Below, in pieces: positions 31,499 through 42,590 of a DNA stretch of 64,000 nucleotides (positions within the stretch are counted from its first letter, which is position 1; the number at the start of each line of letters is the position of its first letter). This DNA is from Hortaea werneckii (lineage: Eukaryota; Ascomycota; Dothideomycetes; Mycosphaerellales; Teratosphaeriaceae). Location: contig JBAOKB010000177.1 in the NCBI GenBank assembly GCA_037044905.1, positions 124,001-188,000 on the forward strand, given 5' to 3'. The notes below the pieces were generated by a model that saw only the letters and a list, made by a program, of their open reading frames with translations, was not told the DNA's origin and did no database searches. The translations under genes were made by a program, and so were the position numbers.

Positions 31499-32472
31499 GT
31501 TGCCTGAGTGCTTTGGACAAGATCGCCAACAGTGATGCCGAAGAAAAAGCAGAGAGGATGGGGATGCAAAAATCAAGGAGACTTATAAAACCCAACCTAC
31601 CTCGCCTGTCCTGCCATCGTGTCAACGTGCATGAACTAGACGGCTTTTTGATGCGTATGATCTCCAAACGCTCGCCAAAACCAACCCATGCACGGCTCCA
31701 CCTAGGGTTCTCTACATGTTCGCGATGGTCGAAGACGGAAGGCAGTTGAACAAGACGAAAGGCGACAGGCGGAGAAATATGCATGCGTGGTGAGGAGGCT
31801 TTAGGCCCCGCAGTTGCAGTGCGTTTGGTACCTGGTATTGCGGGTCGCCGGATCGAGGTACCGGATAAATAGAACATCGGTGAGATGAAGGTCTACAATG
31901 TCCTATGGTGTGCATGCTGGGCGGTGAAATCAGGTCCGTCCTCACCGTAGTAACGATGGGTCGATGCGATGGATGTAGTGGATGTGGTCGTCCTATCTCA
32001 CTTGATGAAGTGAAGATGGTTATGCCGCGCAAGAGCCGAGGGGTGAAGTTCCAGGGACCGACGGGTGTATCCGCAGCTATACCGCATGGGGGTATGACGA
32101 AGCTCGGCGATTGGAGCAACGAAAGGCCGCGATTGGCAGTTCACCGAGTCGAGCAGAAGTCGTCTGTCTCTTACTACTTGGTGGTAGTAGCAGCTGTCAA
32201 ATGATCACGACCACGACAACGCCTTACACACCGTACGGTACATTCACTTGCACAATCAGACATGCTCTCACTGCATTCGCAACGACGCATGCTTTGATTA
32301 AGTCCATCTCTAATCCCAATCAATTCAACCAACCAATCCGTTCACGTCCGGTCATTAAGCTGTAAAGCGCTATTCACCATCCTCGAAAACGAGTTGCTCT
32401 ATACATCACTCGAAACCCCACTGATTACCTTTACTACCTTCTCTATCACTGTCCACCACCTCATCCTCCACC
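31499..32472. promoter_or_regulatory. Divergent promoter, GH3-2 / Sds3-like
   Basis: 974 bp between opposed ATGs. I see no supportable gene. It should contain both promoters and leaders. Confidence 0.5.
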
Positions 32473-34632
32473 ATGGCTCGTCCGCATACCCCTGCCCTCG
32501 ACCAATCCCCTTCGCCTCCTCCTGCCGCCGCCATCACCACCCAACAACCCATGACCAAGCGCGATGTCCGTCGAAACCGGATCATGGAACGCTTGAACCA
32601 GATGATGGATTCCTTCTCCAGCAACCAACATGCCCACTATCGCGCACAGCTGCAGGCCGTCCAGGTCGACATGACCCTGGTGTTGCGCGCCGATCCATAC
32701 GAGAGTGGCCCGCTGGCCGATAGCGGCGATGAGGTCAAAGCCTTGATTGAAGAGGTCACGGGCGGCGGTGCAGGTCTGGGTGGAGAAGGCGGCGAGGCGG
32801 CGGAACGAGACTTTGCTGCCATGGCTGGGAGGCGGTATAAGGAATTCGCAGGCGAGGTCAATGATTGTCTGGAGAAGAGGGACGCTGAATTGACCTCTTT
32901 ACACGTGAGTTTGCCTGCCAATGTAGACTTGTAGAAGTCATTGTTTGTTCGTCCAACATGCTGACAAGCTCCCTTGCACCCACAGGATCACTACCACGCC
33001 TCCCTTCGCTCCCTCGAATCCCTCACCCAGCACAAGCTGCACCAAGCTTCCGAAGAGCATGCCGCCCTCTCCGCAACGATTCGACAGCGCCTGATTGCGT
33101 CTTTAACCAAAAAGCGACAAAATCTGCTGAGAGACAAAGAGCAACTGGACATTGCAGACTCTAACGCGCTGCTTCTGCACCCAAGCCACTTCAGCATCAA
33201 CAACCCCGGATCACCCGGTGGAACGGCACAGCAGAACAGAAAGACAAGGCACTTACGACATAGAGCCGGCTCGCCTGCCCCAGGCGACATCGGTGCAGAC
33301 AAGGGTGGTGAAGGCAATGGCGGCAAGAAGAAGAGAAAGGCAGGCGCGATGGAAGACGAGAATGGCAACGGAAACGAATCTCCCGCTCCACCACATCAAC
33401 CTTTCCGCCTTCCCCCTCCACCCGATGCGTTGGGAGGCGGACGATCACCATTTAAGGATGCGAGGGATAAGAGTGGATATGCGCAATTCGAGGCTCCAGC
33501 GTACAGTCTTGAGAGGATATTTACGGAAAAAGAGCTGGCAATGGCTACGGCTACGGCTCAGCATGCCACATACAGATACTTCCACACCCCACAAGCCCAG
33601 AAGGACGCTGCAACCGAAGGGCAAACCGGATCTGGTAGCAACGGGACTGCTGTGCCATCTGTAGACGGTCAAGAGGGCATGCTCCCCGACGCCGCAACCA
33701 CAGAAGGCCAACAGACAGGCGAAGACGGCACAACCGGCGCCCACCCAACCACCGAGAACGTCGGCACTCCACCCCCTTCCCAACCCACCCCCGCCCCCGC
33801 CGCTCAGGAAATGGAACGCAGCACCTCGCACCAAGTCCTCACGCGCGGCACCGCCCGGGCCAACCCCCTCGCCGCCCTCTCCGACCTCGCCGCAGCCGCC
33901 GCCACCCACTCCCAGGGCGGCGGTCCCTCAGCCCTGACGCGCGAAAACCCCTTCGCGCCCGTGATCCCCTCGTACCACGCCGTCAGCCGGTCAGACAAAA
34001 GCTTCGCGGGTGCCCCGACCCCCTCCGGCGTCGGGCTGGTGGAAGGCGAGAACGATTTCGAAATGATGCGGCGATCGGGCCACCATCACGTCCAACCCAA
34101 CGGGTACCACAATGCAGCAGCTCTGGACCCGGAAGACCTCCCTGACGCCCACGCCCCCGCAGATCTTGCAGCAGACGGCGCCTCCGCAGCCGGCGGCGGC
34201 GCCGAAATGCGTCGGCAGCTCCTCGACCAAGCCCTCGGGCTCCCCTCCATCACGCAACCCTACCGCTTACCCTTGATCGAAACGGGGCCCGCGGTCATTG
34301 GAAAAGGTGTCGATCGACCTAATTGGACGGGGTTTAGTGATGTGAGGGTCTACGAGCAGCAGCGGATGAGGCAGCAGATATCGAATTTCGGGGCCGGAGG
34401 CAAGGAGAGTGCGGGTCCTGGTGGGAGTGCAGGGAATCATGGTGGAGGGGTAGGAGGAGGAGCAGGGGGTAGTGGGGCAGGGAGTTTGGCTGCGGCGTTG
34501 CAGGGCAGGATTGCTGGGGGCGGGGAGGCGATGTCCAGGACTACTTCGACGGGTGGCGGGAGTGAGATTGGGGAGCCGGCTGCGAGTACGGCGACGACGA
34601 CGAGGAGGGGTGGGAGGGGGAGGTTGGTGTGA
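32473..34632 (+). CDS. Candidate Sds3-like HDAC complex subunit
   Basis: Two exons, 32473-32904 and 32986-34632, are joined by an 81-bp GT-AG intron (branch TGCTGAC) in phase 0, giving 692 aa. The N-terminal ~250 residues are helical and coiled-coil, with AHYRAQLQAVQVDMTLVLRAD, KRDAELTSLHDHYHASLRSL and KKRQNLLRDKEQLDI; this order resembles the Sds3/Dep1-like proteins of Rpd3L-type histone deacetylase complexes. The rest is Gly/Ala/Pro-rich low complexity with a conserved-looking island, YSLERIFTEKELAMA. A nuclear regulator is inferred. Family assignment is from memory of motif style; another coiled-coil nuclear protein is possible. Confidence 0.55.
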
Positions 34633-34745
34633 TGATAGATTTTTGTTTTAATTTCGGGGGGTTCAGGGGCGAACCAGTGTTCGAGTGGTCCGATTCCCTC
34701 TCCGTGTATTATTTCCCTTCTTTTATTCCCTCGAGATGTTGTATG

Positions 34746-34748
<3 letters not shown>

Positions 34749-34776
<28 letters not shown>
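34749..34776. repeat. Poly-T tract, 28 nt
   Basis: Uninterrupted 28-nt T run, about 115 bp past the Sds3-like stop codon. It may mark the 3' end region. Confidence 0.9.
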
Positions 34777-35363
34777 GAAAACGCTCGATCGTTTTGAGGG
34801 ATGATCGGATAATCATTCCAGCGCGCTTTTCTATTGTGGCGAGGGGAAGTCATCACAGTAAGGAAAACAATTGTGTTTCTCTCTTTGTTTCCTCTCTCAT
34901 CGATGTTTTAGGTCGAAAAAAGAAGAAAGAAAAAGAGTGGCCGCGGGGGATGGGGAGGATTGGGAGGGGAAAGGTAGGTCTATGGATACCCTTCATGAGG
35001 ATACCACTCTGAATTGATCTTTTCCCGCTTAGGGTCACCAGGGAAATTTTTCTTTGGGTGAAAAAGGTCATATACCTCGGTAGAAGCGAGGTGTACGACT
35101 CCCTGTTCAAATGGTGGTTTTGGATGTTTATGGCGATTTCACGACCGAGTCTTGTTACACGGCGAACGAATGGGATGTCATCTGGTTGAATACGCCGGAT
35201 TCTCAACCATTTACACTCCTGGATCGCCCGGAAACAGGGCTGAACCAGGGAACTTGCAGTCTTTATCACGATGAATACTAAGTGGAGGAACATGGCTTCG
35301 TGTGGGAATCGTTTGCGACAAGGTTTTTTTTTGTTTCAGGGGAGAAAAGAAAATTGAAAAGTT

Positions 35364-35383
35364 AAAAAAAAAAAAAAAAAAAA
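35364..35383. repeat. Poly-A tract, 20 nt
   Basis: Uninterrupted run of 20 A in the convergent 3' region. Confidence 0.9.
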
Positions 35384-35535
35384 CAAGATCTAGAAGACGG
35401 GAAATAGATTTTGTATTCATTAGCAACCCAGGATTACAAGGCAGCGTCCCGCTCATGTGCAAAAGAAAGGGCCTACTCCAAAGAGCACAAGAATATCCGA
35501 AAAAACATCCACAACCTCAAAGCAAGAACAAGAAG

Positions 35536-36012
35536 TCAAACCCCCCATCCCACTCCCAGCTCCTCCACCGCCCTCCTCGCACGCCTGACCCTAATACTTG
35601 CCACCGCGACCTCCTCCTGCGCCTGCACAACCTCCCTCGCGGCCCTTTCAAACTCCCTCAGCGCCAACTTCTGCGCGCGCTTCAGCGCCTTGAAACGCTT
35701 AATCTGGCCCTCCGTCATCCCCTCTGTGCCTTCGCCATCGACCCACCTACTCCCGTTGGCGTTCGCTCGAGTTTTGCCCTTCGACGAACGCGAGGTAGAG
35801 GGCTTATGGGGCGGTCCGACTTTGAAGTCCAGGAGTTGGGAGGAAGCGGTGATGTTGGCTTCGTCTGCGAGGCGGAAAGTTGCTGATGCGGTGGCGAGAC
35901 GGGCTTGAGCTGTGGTTTTCTGGGCGAGAGCTGTGTTGAGCTGGGCTTGGCGTGTTTGCTGAAGTCTGTTCAGGAGGGGAGAGGGGACTGCGGCGGGCCG
36001 GGGGATGTCCAT
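35536..36012 (-). CDS. 158-aa coiled-coil protein
   Basis: From an ATG at 36012 the frame gives a compact, mostly helical protein with Gln/Ala/Arg-rich segments at ~10-60 and ~105-155 and a short basic linker (SRSSKGKTRANANGS) between. No signal peptide or membrane segment. I do not recognise the family. A splice-like GTACGT...CTAG stretch of 40 bp lies upstream at 36038-36077 and could be a 5' UTR intron. A small complex subunit is a reasonable guess, not more. Confidence 0.6.
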   Translation of the reverse strand: MDIPRPAAVPSPLLNRLQQTRQAQLNTALAQKTTAQARLATASATFRLADEANITASSQLLDFKVGPPHKPSTSRSSKGKTRANANGSRWVDGEGTEGMTEGQIKRFKALKRAQKLALREFERAAREVVQAQEEVAVASIRVRRARRAVEELGVGWGV

Positions 36013-36682
36013 TTTTTGTAGGTGTGGGTTGGAGGGGCTAGAGGGCGTTAGTTGTTACTTAGGGCCGGGGGACGTACCTTATGGACGTTTGGTTTCCTGG
36101 GTGTTGTTTCAATCCAGTCGACACGATATCTAAGAGCGTTTTTAAAAGGGTACGAGAGGAGTTTGACTAGCAGCACAAAGGTAGTATGCGTTCTTGGCCA
36201 TATAGTTACCAAAAAACCGATGAAACAATGGAATTGTGCCTCTCTTCCGCTCACAAGACAAAGCCTGCTGAGCAATGTTTGGCGCTTTCTTTTTTCTTTT
36301 TGTATTGAAAGCTTTTGAGTTCACTAGGAGACAAAGCGCTTCAAGCTTGTCTTCGAGCTGCCCATTATTCACCGGGGTCCTGGCGGGTGTTGGTGTTCCG
36401 CCTTCGTTCGATGGCGTTTGGGGGGAAACGTTCAGCATTTCCGAAGAGCAGTTTCTACTATATCGACCGCACCGTATCTAGCTAGACTTGCCATCAGGTG
36501 TACAAGTCGTTCTCGGCGCAGCTAAAAGTAAGTCATAAATCACGAGTTTGCTCCATCGACGACCACGTAGCATTCGGTTTTTGAAGTCATGGAATAAAAG
36601 CCCCCAAAGCGATTAACCATCCAACCTTGTGAATCAGATTTCGATTTCCGAAATCGTGTCTCCTCCTAATATACTTCTTTTC
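36013..36682. other. Intergenic region between coiled-coil and cutinase genes
   Basis: 670 bp between the coiled-coil ATG and the cutinase stop, both on the minus strand. Frames overlap on both strands without a recognised product. Confidence 0.5.
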
Positions 36683-37419
36683 TTAAGACTCCATCTGATC
36701 AGTGAGAAAATTCGAACCACAGTCAATGACAGAAGGCGTAAAGCCGTAAAGCAGATGATTGGGCTTGAAGAGATCTCCGGCATTGATTCCGTTGCAGACC
36801 AAATCGTCCGAAAAACAAATGTCACGAACCTTGCCCGTCTCGTACCATGCAACCGGTATGTCAAGCCCAAGTCCAACCAAGGCCCCAGTGGCGCCAGCCG
36901 TTGAGTTGCCGCAGTCCTCGTCTCTATTGCCTTGCTTGAGAGGCTGATGATAGGGATTTCCGATTAGAAGGACAGCTTCGATGACCTGCCCCTCGACGCT
37001 TGTGGGCTCGTACTTTTGCAGGACCTCTTTGGTGACCGTGGCACCTGCGCTTTTGTTAGGATGGAATGTTTTTCTGGTGACTTTGGACAGTTCAGCTTGC
37101 CTTGAGAGTATCCAAGTAAAGAATAGAGTTGTTTGGGACAGTCTTCCAGGCCCTGTTGGATCGTCTGCTCAATGTCATAGGCACCCACGAGCGTTGTCAA
37201 CTGGGTAACGTCCGGAGCAGCAGGGTAGATGGTGTCGTGGACACCGACGTTTGGCACGCTCTCTTTGACTTGATCAATGATTGCGGCAAAGCCGATGGAG
37301 GTGCCTTGCAACTCGCCCGTGCCCCGGGTATCGATGATGAGATGGTCGTAGCATGTGGCGCCTGCAACGACAGAAACCATTGCTGCGCCTTGTAAAGCGA
37401 TCAGAAAGGACGGATTCAT
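36683..37419 (-). CDS. Secreted cutinase (CE5 family)
   Basis: Two exons, 37101-37419 and 36683-37044, give 226 aa, typical for cutinases. The 56-bp intron (37045-37100) starts with GC, not GT (AAG|GCAAGC), and ends CAG after a CTAAC branch point; it falls inside the Gly codon after the nucleophile. Joining restores GYSQGATVTKEVL. A signal peptide (MNPSFLIALQGAAMVSVVAGA) starts at the ATG 37419. The fold markers are IDTRGTGE, nucleophile S105 in GYSQG, the DDLVCNG acid loop and a His in NHLLYG. Cutinases cleave the ester bonds of plant cutin outside the cell (family knowledge). An acetylxylan esterase of the same superfamily is the alternative. Confidence 0.8.
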
Positions 37420-37936
37420 CTTAAATATGAGTAATGGGAAGGTACGGGTATTCTTTGCTGACAACAGGAAATACTCGTAAAGTAAATGCGCATCGAAGGA
37501 GCCTATATATTTGAGAGATTCAAGATCAAATGGAAAACCAAAGCAAGGCTACCTGGACAATTGGGTATCAACGGGGAGAAATCTTCTCATCATGAATGGA
37601 TACAATAAAGCCTCGGGGTCACATGCTTTCATTTGGGCCGAGTTTTCCCGCAAAAACCACTGTAATGAGACCCTGTTATAGACACGATGCGATGATCAGT
37701 GAACCTTTTACTAGGGCCTTCCATGAGACGATGGTTTTTGTGCAATCTTTGGAAGAACTTCACCCGGCTTCTGTTGGCGTAAACTAGATCAGTATTGGTA
37801 CCGACTACTTTGGGTGCGCAAATGCGGGGACCTCGTGACATGGGGTGGAGATACTGCTCCTCAGTCCACATTGAAGTCCTGGTGATGTTCTGCACCCTTG
37901 ACAATGCACTGATTGAGGAAATGCTGGCGAACGGCT
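37420..37936. other. Intergenic region between cutinase and HET genes
   Basis: 517 bp between the cutinase ATG and the HET stop. No gene is recognised; it should contain the cutinase promoter. Confidence 0.5.
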
Positions 37937-39925
37937 TCACGTCAATTTGATCATCTTCGAGGTTAGCCGACCAGAATGCAGCATGCTTATAGCCTCACCG
38001 TCCATCAGGCCATGAACGTAGCAGGCTGAGACCACCTTGTAGCCCTTTGCTGTCGATCGCAGCAGTATAGGACAACTACATCCCATGAAGACAGCGACTT
38101 GGTCACCAGCTCGTGCCTTAAATGGCAAAACCGCCATGTATCCACCAACCGTGGTCGCCAGTCGTCGTGCGTACAAGAACTCTTTGCATCGTCGGACGGC
38201 TGCAACGTAAGGTCTCGCAGCACTACCAGGATCTGTGTGTCCCCAGGAAGGATCCATCGCCTCAGGAAGACTGACCGGACTCGAAAAGTATTCTTCCAGT
38301 GGCCTGCCTGCAATCGTGAACGCAGAATTTTTCGACAGAAACTTATGGAGCTCAAAGGCATGCCCTGCCATGGTGCCAGTCCTGGCGATCTTGAGGGGCT
38401 GGAAATCTGGATCGAAGATGGCCGAATGCAAAATGCTGCTGAATCGTTCATCGGGCGTATTGCCTGCTAAATCTCGATTGCCTAGTAGCGCCCTCCACAA
38501 AGTCTCGCGCGATGTCATAAAGTCTCCATATGCAGTAGTATGGCAGGTGGAAGGGGAGGGATCGTCTGGGACTTGGTCGAAGGAATGGCTCAGTTGTCCG
38601 CTCACTCCATCGATCGTGTCGAGAATGATGCCTTCTGCATACAAGACATTGCTTTCTTCGCTCCGTCCTAGACGCGATCTAGTACCGCCATGCGCATTAT
38701 ATTCTGGCTCGTCATTGCCTCTGTAATGCCTCTGCTCATACCGAAGATCAGGGACCCATGATGGCATCCCGGCATTCTCGAGTTGCAGATCTTCCTCTTG
38801 ACCACTCTCTAGCAGTATCTTGAGACCGTCTGATGTCTCAGCATAAGCACGAGCGAACATGCGATAGACCGAAGTAAATGGAAGAGTGTAATCGACAACG
38901 ATCTTCGAACGTATGTCTTCCTCCAGCAGGCCGAGAATTCCGTAGACTTTGTCTTGTGGAAGTGCGCATTCAACCCTTCGAACGCGGTGGAGCAGTAGAG
39001 TTGTATTGCAGCAAGCTGTTGAGGCCATTTGGTCCTGCATACTCTGAAGTTGATCGCATTTTTCCCATTCCCAGTAGCGGACGTGCTCTCGATAAGACTC
39101 ATGTACGCGTGCATCAGCTTCTTGAAGGACATGTTGGAACACTCTTGACAGGTTGCTCGGCTGTGTGTGTCGGTATGGCCGGAAACTCGAGTACGTCAGG
39201 AGGAAGTCACTCCATAATGTAGATTTCCTGCCACAAAGCACGAGGGTGTCTGCGTTACCACACGCGACCTCTTGGATTATCCAAGTCCGTCCAAAATACG
39301 AGCGTGAGATCAATCTCGTTAAAGCACGAAATAGTTCAACGCCTTTGCGAGGTATGATATCGCAGAGATAGGCTTGTGCTTCTCGAAGACCACGACCCCA
39401 TTCATGCGCGACGCCACAGATGAAATCGAACGCAAGATCGCTTTCATCCGATGCGTCTCCGAGCCAGATCACAATGTTGGTAGAAGCTCTGTAGACATCA
39501 CGCATACGAGCAACCTCGCGGTTCCGTTCCTGTAAATTCTCTTGGTCAATGCAAATGGCGTCGGCCCAGACTTTGTAGACATCGCGAATGATGGGACTTG
39601 CTTCCAGTGCCTCAAGGCCACTATTCAGATTGCCTGTTACTTCGGTCGACTCCCCATTCACCGAAACTTGCCGTCGCTGGCTGTCCTGAGCCCATGCATA
39701 GCTCAACGCCAAGAAACTTGGCAAGATTGCCCCATGCGCAGCCAGGCTTCTCCTTCGCTCATTGCCGGATGACGGAGGATTGAAGGAGAAATTATCGAGG
39801 TCGCATTTGAGTCTCGAATCGTGTTCTCGTTGCTCTGCCCTGTCATACTGTTCTCGCACTTGTCGATTACGGAGCGTTAGCAGGCGGATTTTGCTGCCAT
39901 CTTCAAGAAGAGGCTCATGTATCAT
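37937..39925 (-). CDS. HET-domain protein
   Basis: The frame begins at a GTG at 39952; the ATG at 39925 (MIHEPLLEDGSKIRLLTL) gives 662 aa. HET motifs are in order: FLALSYAWA (~70-80), VWADAICIDQENLQERN...IVIWLGD (~120-165) and RTWIIQEVACG (~215-225). A C-terminal helical region carries DKVYGILGLLEEDI and PSWVPDLRY. HET proteins mediate non-self recognition and cell death after fusion in ascomycetes (family knowledge); many copies have unknown roles. A 17-bp tandem repeat starts 31 bp upstream of the ATG. Neighbours are a cutinase and an ABM-domain gene, typical accessory company. Confidence 0.85.
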   Translation of the reverse strand: MIHEPLLEDGSKIRLLTLRNRQVREQYDRAEQREHDSRLKCDLDNFSFNPPSSGNERRRSLAAHGAILPSFLALSYAWAQDSQRRQVSVNGESTEVTGNLNSGLEALEASPIIRDVYKVWADAICIDQENLQERNREVARMRDVYRASTNIVIWLGDASDESDLAFDFICGVAHEWGRGLREAQAYLCDIIPRKGVELFRALTRLISRSYFGRTWIIQEVACGNADTLVLCGRKSTLWSDFLLTYSSFRPYRHTQPSNLSRVFQHVLQEADARVHESYREHVRYWEWEKCDQLQSMQDQMASTACCNTTLLLHRVRRVECALPQDKVYGILGLLEEDIRSKIVVDYTLPFTSVYRMFARAYAETSDGLKILLESGQEEDLQLENAGMPSWVPDLRYEQRHYRGNDEPEYNAHGGTRSRLGRSEESNVLYAEGIILDTIDGVSGQLSHSFDQVPDDPSPSTCHTTAYGDFMTSRETLWRALLGNRDLAGNTPDERFSSILHSAIFDPDFQPLKIARTGTMAGHAFELHKFLSKNSAFTIAGRPLEEYFSSPVSLPEAMDPSWGHTDPGSAARPYVAAVRRCKEFLYARRLATTVGGYMAVLPFKARAGDQVAVFMGCSCPILLRSTAKGYKVVSACYVHGLMDGEAISMLHSGRLTSKMIKLT

Positions 39926-41132
39926 CTTGGCACTTCTGATCGCCACATTCACCCGAAAGCAGAGTAGCCCTGAACGCAGAGTAGCCCTGAAAGCAGAGTA
40001 GCCCTGAAAGCAGAGTAGCCCTGAAAGCAGAGTAGCCCTGAAAGCAGAGTAGCCCGAAAGTTGAGTAGACGTCGAACGGGAGTCGAGGCAAGTGCCTAAA
40101 ATTTGGCAAGAAGAAAGATGTTCCGCCAGAAGCGCTCTTTATGCGAACGTGAACTATCCAGTGCAAGCCACTGATGACACCCGACGCAATACCTTCGTGA
40201 TTGCCCACCATCACAACGAAAGCGGCCACTAAGGAGCGTCTTGACAAGTCACTGGGACCTCGCTTAGGGCGATCAGGGCTGCGAGCCCTCTTCAGCTGAG
40301 GTCTTATCGGCTTAGCCAATGCAATGTTCCTTCGAGCTTCCAAGCGAGACCAGTGAAGGGCCTGGTGTCAACATCCTTTGCCTAGTCATGCGCTCGATGT
40401 CGTTCACATCCTTAGGCCAGAAGTTCTGCAGTACGCAAAGGCTCAGGTCTCGCCACTGCATGTCGATATACGGATGCTCATCCCATCAAGAGCCTAGTGG
40501 AATTCATAACACCTCGTCAATTCCCCTACAGGGAAGAGATGCAAGATCGGGAGAGCCAGCATACTGATGCTGCACCTTGCATAATCGTGCCCTACCTGAT
40601 TGAAAGACCGTCCTCTGCTTCGAGACCCCAAGATTTTTGGTCTTCGGTCATCCGAGACTGTGGTACTCTCCCAGGCTGAGAGTCTGCTGGTACCACCGCA
40701 TCATAGTGGAACAAGGCTAGTATTCAATTTAGAAGTCCTGTTCTGTCGTCTACAGTCAGCTGGGCGATGGAACCAAAAGTTGTAAGAGAGATGTCCATCA
40801 GCAGGATACTGTCACAAGCCAGGCGTCCACGGATCGGCCAGGGCTACCGCCATTACACTGAACCAAAGCAGCTCATATGACATGGCTTCTTCGTTCTTCA
40901 TTCTTTTTGGCGAACTACCCTCTGAGAGAGGCAAAATCTGACTGCTATGGTCAACTATGAGACGGTTTTGTTCCCATCTAAGCTGGGCTGGACCTCGGCT
41001 CGGCAGTCGGCAACATCGATAATACTGTCCTCGAAACTCCAACAACACCTACCCAAGTAGCCTCTTCTATTCGTGGAGAGAATCAAAGAAGCATAGGACA
41101 AATACACTTCCAAAGTCCCGACAGATTCGAAG
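39926..41132. other. Accessory intergenic region upstream of the HET gene
   Basis: 1.2 kb holding the 17-bp minisatellite (39956-40068) and a short minus-strand coding-like frame (~40318-40481). No complete gene is supported. Confidence 0.5.
39956..40068. repeat. 17-bp tandem minisatellite
   Basis: Unit AAAGCAGAGTAGCCCTG is repeated about six times (39956 to ~40056) with one changed base in unit 2 and a missing base in unit 6, followed by a partial seventh unit. It lies in the 5' flank of the HET gene, starting 31 bp from the ATG. The 17-bp unit is not a multiple of 3, so copy changes would shift any upstream frame. Confidence 0.9.
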
Positions 41133-41616
41133 ATGGCATCCAAAGAGTTCAACGTCATTGCCATCTTACACCCGAAGAAAGGCAAGACAGACATCGTACG
41201 TGCGTTCCAGATTTCTATAGATCACCACAAATCACTAACCCTACAACTGCAACACTAGGTCCTTCGCCAATTAAAGGAAGTAGCAGAATACGTGCAAAAG
41301 AACGAACCAGGCGTGCTCTCCTACTCCATCAACAGATCTCTCCGACCATCCAAAGATGGCGAAGAAGAGATCATCATGTTGGAAAGGTACGTAGGCTTCT
41401 CGAAACTAAGCACCCGAGTACCGTCCTTCCCTTCAAAGCAGGCAGCTAATATCCCGGATCTGGTGCAGGTATAAGGACCAGGCAGCCTTGAAGGAACACG
41501 GGTCCAGCAAGACATTCACGGCTTTCAACAAGAAGCTCGCTGAGCAGGATCTGATGCGGGCTCCGATGGTTTTGAAGATGGTTGGGGAGCAGGGTGGCTT
41601 TAAATCCAGGCTGTAG
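41133..41616 (+). CDS. ABM-domain (antibiotic biosynthesis monooxygenase-like) protein
   Basis: Three exons (41133-41195, 41259-41386, 41469-41616) with introns of 63 and 82 bp (GTACGT donors) give 112 aa. The product is one dimeric alpha-beta barrel: FNVIAILHPKKGK, then LRQLKEVAEYVQKNEPGVLSYS, then a GEEEIIMLERYKDQAALKEH segment with the A-L-x2-H that is usual in ABM proteins, and a C-terminal PMVLKMVGEQGG. Such small proteins are often stand-alone monooxygenases or stress proteins; the substrate is unknown. The exon joins restore ILHPKK...DIVLRQLKE and ERYKDQ. No partner gene of a biosynthetic cluster is next to it. Confidence 0.8.
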
Positions 41617-42590
41617 CCTTTTTAATCGACTCCTAGATCCTTCCCCAGCTTCTTTATTGACCGCTCGTGCTCGTTGAAGTGGTCAATAACTCCTTCGCTG
41701 GAGATGAATAGGCCACATGAGTGTCTGTTCTTCGGGCACTTGCCTAATCATCATCGAAGGGAATTCGGGTTCATTGAGTCTCCATGATCACCCCTGGTAA
41801 ACATTCGCGCGGAAGGCCTCGAGTAGATCCCATTCCAAGTTGCCAGGTCAGGACGCTCCCAGGGCGAGTCAATTCATTGGCTCTCTTCGCCGGCGCCACG
41901 CTGTGGGATTGGAGCTCAAGGAAGAAGCACTAACAGGAGTGGGGGGGATGGAGCGTTTGTGGTCATGTCTATAGATGATTTTATCATTGGAGTTTTGGTT
42001 GTGATTGTGGTCGTGCAGGCCGGGGATAATCAATACAAAACTGGAAAATCACTTTTACAATCAACCTCATGTGTCGAGATTTTCGTTGACATAGTACGAT
42101 GCCGACGCCTGTCAACGCGTACGTAACCCCATGCGCCCAAGTTTGCGAACGTTACGTCTCAAGAAACGACCACACATGACATGGCCGCGCGGTATACTCC
42201 ATAGCATATAGCACCAACCATTACCGACACGCGACGTATAAACCCACTCCCAACACTTCATCCATTCTTATTCCTATACTCAATGATAAAACGACCAACA
42301 GGAACAGAACCAATGACACAAAGAAATAAACATACACAAGTCCCTTTCGCATACATCTATATGAGCATACAGAGAACCAAGAAACAAGGAATTCTACACG
42401 GTTGTGTCATCATCACTATACATTCCCCTTTCTTTTCCCCCGGAAAGATTTTTCAGAAAACACCCCGAGGAAGAACGCTCAACCCCTTCCATTCACGCCA
42501 GAGAGAACGCCGTCGGATTCGCGAGAAAGAAAGGGAGACAGAGAGACAGCAGGAAAAAGGAGCTAAAGCACCCCCAGAATCAAGCTCCCT
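41617..42590. other. Convergent 3' region, ABM protein and NOP58
   Basis: About 970 bp between stop codons. No gene is recognised; probably both 3' UTRs. Confidence 0.5.

Larger units (their letters stand above)
34633..35535. other. Convergent 3' region with homopolymers
   Basis: About 900 bp lie between the Sds3-like stop and the stop of the small coiled-coil gene. No gene is recognised. It contains a 28-nt T run and a 20-nt A run. Confidence 0.5.
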
